Positions 59,348-64,000 of a DNA stretch of 64,000 bases are shown piece after piece (position 1 is the first letter of the stretch; each line of letters begins with the position of its first letter). Origin of the DNA: Thermanaerothrix solaris (GTDB lineage Bacteria; Chloroflexota; Anaerolineae; Anaerolineales; Anaerolineaceae). The DNA is taken from NCBI RefSeq assembly GCF_032334255.1, contig NZ_JAUHMF010000001.1, positions 1,240,001 through 1,304,000 of the forward strand. The letters are read 5' to 3'. The notes beneath the pieces are model-generated. The model did not search any database. It was not told the DNA's origin and worked only from the letters and a program-made list of their open reading frames with translations. The translations under genes were made by a program, and so were the position numbers.

Positions 59348-60316
59348 CTATGGCTCCCATTGAAAATGAATGAGCGCAAAGAGATAAGGATTATTCTCCA
59401 CGTATTCCACTCCTACCAACCAAATGCGCCAATCCAAGTCTATCCCCGGCGTTCCTGGTTTGAAAATTTTATAAACGTTGATGTTACGATAACGCGCCGG
59501 CCAGGCATACTCTTCCGCAACGCCACCAACGGTGCGGTCGTTACACCGGATCTCATGCGGATTTTGGATCGCATCGCGTAAGACCGGTAGGACAGCCTCC
59601 TGGAAGGACCCCCGAGTATCTAACCCGCTGGCCGGATTGGCACCCCAATTATGAACATAGGTGCTGTTAAAAACCCACCGCGCATGTGCCGGATCAAAGT
59701 TGATAACGCGACCACTACGCCAAAGCCAGATATCTACCCCATGGACAGGGCTGACCAGCGTTGCCAACAGACGGCCATCGGCCTGGCGTATGGCTTGTTC
59801 GAACTGCTCAATCAGGCTCGCGGTTTCGGCATTACAAAAAGCCTCTGGTGGCACATACTGGGTCAAAAAGCGTCCGTTAACCCAACCCCGGAGCGGGGAT
59901 TCCGAGAGCCACTCTATCTCTTCCCAGGTGATATTTTGCGCCTGGGCTCTCTGGCCCGTCAAATGGATTTGGGTTGCGTCATAGGGTAAGGTGCCAACCA
60001 CATCATAGTTCACCCCTGGTCCAGAATGAACACTCAACCCCTCGTCAGGCTCCACCCCTACTACAGCATAGGTATACAAACCCTCCGTTGTGGGTGTTGG
60101 CTTAGGCAGAGTTGCGCTAGGTGTCGTAGATGGAATGGGCACCGTTGTTGGTGTGATCACTGCGGTAGTAGCCGCAGGTGTTGGTAACAATGGCGATGTC
60201 GGTGTAGGTGCTGGTAATGAAGCCGTGGGAGTAGAGACAGGTGTACGCTGGCATCCCACCAGAACCATCCCCGCGATCAATCCTCCAAGGACAACGTAAG
60301 TGTAAATGGCTTTCAT
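59348..60316 (-). CDS. Lipoprotein with SH3-type domain and uncharacterised C-terminal domain
   Basis: This 322-residue protein has a lipoprotein signal (TYVVLGGLIAGMVLVGC), a Pro/Thr-rich linker (about 23-78) and a bacterial SH3-like domain. The latter has VGVEPDEGLSVHSGPGVNYDVVGTLPYDATQIHLTG and ends GWVNGRFL. A C-terminal domain of about 160 residues (EQFEQAIRQADGRLLATLVSPVHG onward) resembles unnamed domains often following SH3 in Chloroflexota lipoproteins. It is probably surface-anchored and wall-interacting. The function is unknown. Confidence 0.87.
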   Translation of the reverse strand: MKAIYTYVVLGGLIAGMVLVGCQRTPVSTPTASLPAPTPTSPLLPTPAATTAVITPTTVPIPSTTPSATLPKPTPTTEGLYTYAVVGVEPDEGLSVHSGPGVNYDVVGTLPYDATQIHLTGQRAQAQNITWEEIEWLSESPLRGWVNGRFLTQYVPPEAFCNAETASLIEQFEQAIRQADGRLLATLVSPVHGVDIWLWRSGRVINFDPAHARWVFNSTYVHNWGANPASGLDTRGSFQEAVLPVLRDAIQNPHEIRCNDRTVGGVAEEYAWPARYRNINVYKIFKPGTPGIDLDWRIWLVGVEYVENNPYLFALIHFQWEP

Positions 60317-60373
60317 TCGACCCTCCTCTCATGAACCCAAACCCCGTTTGTATTATAAATAGCAACGCTGCCC

Positions 60374-60402
60374 TTGTCACCCCTAAAGAGATGTGTTAAA
60401 AT
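60374..60402 (+). promoter_or_regulatory. Promoter of the nusA-ylxR-infB operon
   Basis: TTGTCA (60374-60379), exactly 17 bases and TAAAAT (60397-60402), with TG one base upstream of the -10, make a strong promoter. The predicted leader is about 120 bases and contains the hairpin at 60440-60464. Confidence 0.75.
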
Positions 60403-60439
60403 GTAAAGCGTCAATGCCGCCACAGAAAGCGCAAGCACT

Positions 60440-60464
60440 GAAAAGTGGGCCAGTCCCACTTTTC
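60440..60464 (+). promoter_or_regulatory. Leader hairpin upstream of nusA
   Basis: GAAAAGTGGG (60440-60449) and CCCACTTTTC (60455-60464) form a perfect 10-bp stem with loop CCAGT, about 30 bases into the predicted nusA mRNA. Only TGCTTATAG follows, so it is not a standard intrinsic terminator. It may be an attenuator, a processing site or a NusA-responsive element. Confidence 0.5.
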
Positions 60465-60527
60465 TGCTTATAGTAGTACCTATTCATCCTAATCCTGTTA
60501 CGTGAACATTTGGGAGAGCGAGCAAGC

Positions 60528-62471
60528 ATGAAGAACGAATTTACCCTGGCCTTCAATGAGGTTCTGGAAGAGAAGCAACTGCCGAAAGAGGTTATCCTCA
60601 AGGCGCTGGAATCGGCCATGGTCTCGGCCTACCGCAAAGCCGTGAACGCTTCCGGTGCTCAGCACATTGAAGCCAAAATTGACATCGAGACCGGTAAAGT
60701 TACCATCTTGGCCGAGAAGGAAGTGGTGGAAACGGTTCAGGATCCCCACACCGAAGTCTCGCTGGAAGAGGCGCGCAAGATTGACCCTAATGTGGAGATC
60801 GGTCAGACGATCATCGTAGACAGCACCCCTAAGGACTTCGGGCGCGTTGCAGCGCAGACGGCGCGGCAGGTCATCCAGCAACGCATTCGGGATGCTGAAC
60901 GCCAGATGCAATTGGACTACTACCAGAAGCAACTGGGTGAAATCGTTAGTGGCATTGTTCAGGCCGTCACCCCCCAGGGATTAACGATTGGGCTGGAATT
61001 GCGCGCCGAGGGCACCATGCCGCGCAAAGAGATGATCCCGGGCGAGCGCTTCCGGGTGCATGATCGTGTGCGCGCATTGGTGGCCGAGGTTAAGGATACA
61101 CCGCGTGGACCCCAGATAATCCTCTCGCGCACCCACAAGAATTTTCTACGCCGCCTGCTAGAAACCGAGGTGCCTGAGATCTATCATGGCATCGTTGAAA
61201 TCCGCTCTATTGCTCGTGAACCCGGCGAGCGGGCTAAGGTAGCCGTTTCCGCCACGCAACCCGGCGTGGATCCGGTCGGCGCCTGTGTTGGAATTCGCGG
61301 CGTGCGTATTCAGGCTATCGTGCGCGAACTTCACGACGAGAAGATTGACGTCATTGAATGGAACCCGGATCCGGCGGTGTTCATCGCCAAAGCCCTCAGC
61401 CCGGCCCGGGTGACTGGGGTGTACCTGGATGAGAAGAACCCACAGGGCAAGACAGCCACCGTGGTTGTCCCCGAGGATCAACTCAGCCTGGCCATCGGCC
61501 GCGATGGTCAAAACGCCCGTCTGGCCGCGCGCCTGACCGGTTGGCGTATTGACATCAAGAGCCTGACCGAAGCCGCTGCGGATGCACTACACAAGTTGCA
61601 AAAAGACCCGGCTTACGCCGTATTGGCTGAACAACTGGCCGACCAGATCCCCCAAATCGAAGATATGCTGGCGCGCAAGGCTGAAGGACGCCCGTTAACG
61701 CCTGAAGAGTACGACACCTTAAGCCGTTTTGTGGACCGAGTTGAGCGCCGTGTCATTGCAGGTGTAGGAGCCCCGGAGACGGCGACGAAAGCCCTGGCCA
61801 GCGATAAACTGGCAGAAATTAAAGCCCAAATTCCGCCGGAAGCCTTCGAAACCAACATTCTGGACAGCGGCCTACCTGAACACGTGGCTTACATCTTGCA
61901 AGAGGCCGGTTATACTACGGTAGGCGAAATGGCGGTGCAGATGAAAGTGCGTCCCGAAGAAATCTTCCGCCTCAATGGTATTGGGCCTCGTGCCATGCAG
62001 GAAATTAACAAATTGATGGCACGCTTAGAAGAACAAATGCGCACGGCCGAAGTTGCGGTTGAACCAACAACCGAGACCGAGGTTGAATCACTCCCAGCGG
62101 TTGAAGCCAGTGTTGAGGAAACTGTCGTTTCCGAACCCTTAGCAAGCGCACCTGAAATTGAAGCCACTCCTGAGATTGAACCTGTGGCTGAAACAACCGT
62201 TGAAACGCCAATGGAAACCTTTGAGGAAGAACCTGAGGAAGAGATTTCCTTCGATCAACTCTTCACCCTCAAGAGCGATATCTTCAGCAAGGTAGCGCTC
62301 GATGAAGACGAGGAAGAGGAAGAAGAGATCACCGCACGGAGTAAAGGGAAGAAAAAAGCCAAAAAGAAAAAGAAACCCGTGGCGTTGGAATATGATCCGG
62401 ATCGGGATCAGATGGTGATTCGTAAGAAACACAAACGTGAAGACGAAGATTGGGATGAATGGGAACTCTAA
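60528..62471 (+). CDS. nusA: Transcription termination/antitermination factor NusA with acidic-basic C-terminal extension
   Basis: The start is ATG 60528 (a TTG six codons earlier is open). The 647-residue product has the N-terminal polymerase-binding domain and an S1 domain (about 130-200). KH1/KH2 follow (VGACVGIRGVRIQAIVREL, EDQLSLAIGRDGQNARLAARLTGW), then a helix-hairpin-helix region (EILFETNI through NGIGPRAMQEINKLM, approximate). Beyond it lies about 140 residues of Glu/Thr/Val-rich sequence, an EDEEEEEE run and a KGKKKAKKKKK stretch, longer than typical NusA. It modulates pausing and termination. It heads the operon with ylxR and infB; rimP is absent upstream. Confidence 0.96.
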   Translation: MKNEFTLAFNEVLEEKQLPKEVILKALESAMVSAYRKAVNASGAQHIEAKIDIETGKVTILAEKEVVETVQDPHTEVSLEEARKIDPNVEIGQTIIVDSTPKDFGRVAAQTARQVIQQRIRDAERQMQLDYYQKQLGEIVSGIVQAVTPQGLTIGLELRAEGTMPRKEMIPGERFRVHDRVRALVAEVKDTPRGPQIILSRTHKNFLRRLLETEVPEIYHGIVEIRSIAREPGERAKVAVSATQPGVDPVGACVGIRGVRIQAIVRELHDEKIDVIEWNPDPAVFIAKALSPARVTGVYLDEKNPQGKTATVVVPEDQLSLAIGRDGQNARLAARLTGWRIDIKSLTEAAADALHKLQKDPAYAVLAEQLADQIPQIEDMLARKAEGRPLTPEEYDTLSRFVDRVERRVIAGVGAPETATKALASDKLAEIKAQIPPEAFETNILDSGLPEHVAYILQEAGYTTVGEMAVQMKVRPEEIFRLNGIGPRAMQEINKLMARLEEQMRTAEVAVEPTTETEVESLPAVEASVEETVVSEPLASAPEIEATPEIEPVAETTVETPMETFEEEPEEEISFDQLFTLKSDIFSKVALDEDEEEEEEITARSKGKKKAKKKKKPVALEYDPDRDQMVIRKKHKREDEDWDEWEL

Positions 62472-62496
62472 AAAACGTGACGGAGGGTAGAGAGCG

Positions 62497-62838
62497 GTGG
62501 CTAAAGCCAAACCCCGGCGCACCAAACATGTACCCCAGCGCACCTGCGTGGGATGCCGGGAGGTGCTCCCTAAACGCAGCCTGATTCGCCTGGTACGAAC
62601 ACCTGAAGGGGTCAAGGTAGATCCTACCGGCAAGGCGCGGGGGCGTGGCGCTTATCTTCATAACCAACGTTCCTGTTGGGAGCGGGCACTCAAAGGTGCC
62701 CTGGCTCAGGCGCTGCGGACAGAAATATCTCCCACCGACCGGGAGCAGTTATTGGCCTTTATGGCAACTCTCCCCGAGGAAGAGGTCACCTCTCAACCCC
62801 ATACTGAGTCCCGCGATTCAGGAGCACCGCCTGGGTAG
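62497..62838 (+). CDS. ylxR: YlxR-family (DUF448) putative RNA-binding protein
   Basis: This 113-residue protein starts at GTG 62497. The YlxR fold is recognisable from VPQRTCVGCREVLPKRSLIRLVRTPEG and DPTGKARGRGAYLHNQRSCWERALK, the family's most conserved parts. The tail after residue 90 is variable. It sits in the standard position between nusA and infB. The family is described as nucleic-acid-binding, with proposed regulatory roles. Confidence 0.95.
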   Translation: MAKAKPRRTKHVPQRTCVGCREVLPKRSLIRLVRTPEGVKVDPTGKARGRGAYLHNQRSCWERALKGALAQALRTEISPTDREQLLAFMATLPEEEVTSQPHTESRDSGAPPG

Positions 62839-62910
62839 TCACATCCCCCGCGGTGCCCACCCCGATCGCTCGACCACCGCAGGAAACCAACTAGAAAGAG
62901 AGGATTGTCT

Positions 62911-64000
62911 ATGAGCGATAACGGGTCGAAAACCATCGAACTACCGGCAAGTTTGACCGTCCGCGAACTGGCCCAACGTATGCAGGCCAGCCCGATACAG
63001 GTCATTCGTATCTTAATGGATAACGGTGTCATGGCCAACATCAACCAGATGGTGGACTTTGACACCGCCGCAATCGTCGCCTCAGAATTGGGCTTTGAAG
63101 CCAAACTCGAGGTGCATGAAGTAGAAGAAGAGAAAGAAACCGGCGAGGTGCCTCTGTGGCGACAGTTAATTGCTAAGGAAGATCCGCGCTTTTTACAACC
63201 GCGCCCGCCGGTGGTAACGATTTTGGGCCATGTAGATCATGGTAAAACAACTCTTTTGGATGCAATTCGCCACACCAATGTGGCCGCAGGCGAGGCAGGC
63301 GGCATCACTCAGCATATTGGCGCCTATCAAGTGGAGCACAAGGGGCGCCTGATCACCTTCTTAGACACCCCAGGACACGCCGCTTTTACCGCCATGCGTT
63401 CACGCGGAGCGCAAGGGGCCGACATTGTGGTTTTGGTTGTCGCCGCTAACGATGGCGTGATGCCCCAAACCAGAGAAGCCATCGCCCACGCCCGCGCTGC
63501 ACGCGTGCCAATCATCGTCGCCCTCAATAAAATTGACCGCCCCGATGCCAATCCCGATTTCACCAAGCGCCAGTTAGCAGAAGTTGGGCTGGTTCCGGAT
63601 GAATGGGGCGGGAATACCATTGTTGTGCCAGTTTCGGCCAAATTAAAGCAAGGAATCGAAGATCTGCTGGAAGCCATCCTATTGGTCAGCGATAGTCTGG
63701 ACATCAAAGCCAACCCCAACGGGCAGGTCTTTGGCACGGTGATTGAAGCCAAGATTGACCGTGCCCGCGGAGTCGTGGCCACCCTCCTGGTTTATAACGG
63801 GACCCTTGAGGCCGGCGATATCGTGGTAGCCGGAACGGCCTACGGTCGCATCCGCGCAATGTTCGATTTCCGCGGACGTAAACTCCGCAAGGCTGGCCCT
63901 TCTACTCCGGTTCAGGTCATGGGGCTCAATGAAGTCCCCGACGCTGGTGAACTCTTCCGGGTGTACGCAAACGAACGGGAAGCGCGCCAAGTCGTTGAAG
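62911..64000 (+). CDS. infB: Translation initiation factor IF-2 (3' end outside window)
   Basis: From ATG 62911 the frame is open to the right edge (363 complete codons). Residues 9-60 form the IF2_N helical domain (VRELAQRMQASPIQVIRILMDNGVM). The GTPase domain has G1 GHVDHGKTT, G3 LDTPGHAAF, G4 NKID and G5 VSAKL, followed by domain II (GTVIEAKIDRARGVVATLLV). The long N-terminal extension of enteric IF2 is missing, as in other compact bacterial IF2 proteins. It brings fMet-tRNA to the 30S subunit. Confidence 0.97.
   Translation, partial: MSDNGSKTIELPASLTVRELAQRMQASPIQVIRILMDNGVMANINQMVDFDTAAIVASELGFEAKLEVHEVEEEKETGEVPLWRQLIAKEDPRFLQPRPPVVTILGHVDHGKTTLLDAIRHTNVAAGEAGGITQHIGAYQVEHKGRLITFLDTPGHAAFTAMRSRGAQGADIVVLVVAANDGVMPQTREAIAHARAARVPIIVALNKIDRPDANPDFTKRQLAEVGLVPDEWGGNTIVVPVSAKLKQGIEDLLEAILLVSDSLDIKANPNGQVFGTVIEAKIDRARGVVATLLVYNGTLEAGDIVVAGTAYGRIRAMFDFRGRKLRKAGPSTPVQVMGLNEVPDAGELFRVYANEREARQVVE

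Noticed and set aside
1..64000. CRISPR arrays, tRNA or rRNA genes, insertion sequences and prophage genes
   Set aside because: No regularly spaced direct repeats, tRNA cloverleaf, rRNA-like stretch, active transposase or integrase was recognised. The only transposase-like sequence is the inactive domain at 42765-43130, which is part of a larger gene.

Overview
The window is a chromosomal segment from a bacterium that is most likely a member of the Chloroflexota, probably near class Anaerolineae. This placement is inferred. It rests on moderately GC-rich coding DNA, proline/threonine-linker lipoproteins carrying LysM or SH3 modules, a short IF2, ArmA/RmtB-type rRNA methyltransferases embedded in a housekeeping operon, and the general mix of Gram-positive-like and environmental genes. 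No rRNA or tRNA gene, CRISPR array, insertion sequence or prophage was recognised, and no gene-free gap exceeds about 300 bases.

Layout. 1-7194 (minus strand): a collinear run of a zinc-ribbon membrane protein, a PfkB-type sugar kinase, ParA and ParB, a YtcJ-like amidohydrolase, two histidine kinases and a response regulator cut by the window edge. 7265-10241 (plus): an operon of a small membrane protein, a cupin, a Tm-1-like UPF0261 protein and its TIM-barrel partner, closed by a perfect bidirectional terminator shared with a class II aldolase. 11366-13610: thioredoxin and an S9 peptidase. 13625-19507 (minus): a complete seven-gene Mrp Na+/H+ antiporter operon with a near-consensus promoter. 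19571-25584: a GH4 glycosidase with a BadF-type kinase, a MoxR/VWA pair and an aminotransferase. 25639-27584: a small cysteine-rich exported protein, a LysM lipoprotein and the AzlCD exporter.

27623-34127 is an RNA-modification island: RsmI, a queuosine-precursor transporter, RsmE, and a tightly overlapping minus-strand operon of a divergent Tgt-family enzyme, two tandem ArmA/RmtB-like 16S rRNA methyltransferase paralogues and an RsmF-like m5C methyltransferase. 34271-37781: a lone urocanase, two related membrane-anchored proteins and a phosphoribosyltransferase. 37794-41263: a surface-polysaccharide cluster (GT4, WecB-like, WecC-like). 41364-48336: a receiver-like protein with a C-terminal domain resembling a catalytically dead IS200-type transposase, then DNA polymerase I and a large TPR protein.

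48353-52618 is a putative extracytoplasmic redox/sulfur module: a lipoprotein with four rhodanese domains, an 11-haem cytochrome split by one in-frame TGA, and a divergent LysR regulator. 52562-60316 holds a LysM/B-repeat membrane protein, an unknown multi-spanning membrane protein, GyrB, an LDH2-family dehydrogenase, a GH13 glucosidase and an SH3 lipoprotein. 60374-64000 is the nusA-ylxR-infB operon, with infB cut by the window edge.

The most unusual items are the in-frame TGA in the cytochrome, which is followed at 11 nucleotides by a perfect hairpin fitting the loose bacterial SECIS model; the coupled Tgt-Rmt-Rmt-RsmF operon; and the receiver/dead-HUH fusion upstream of polA.
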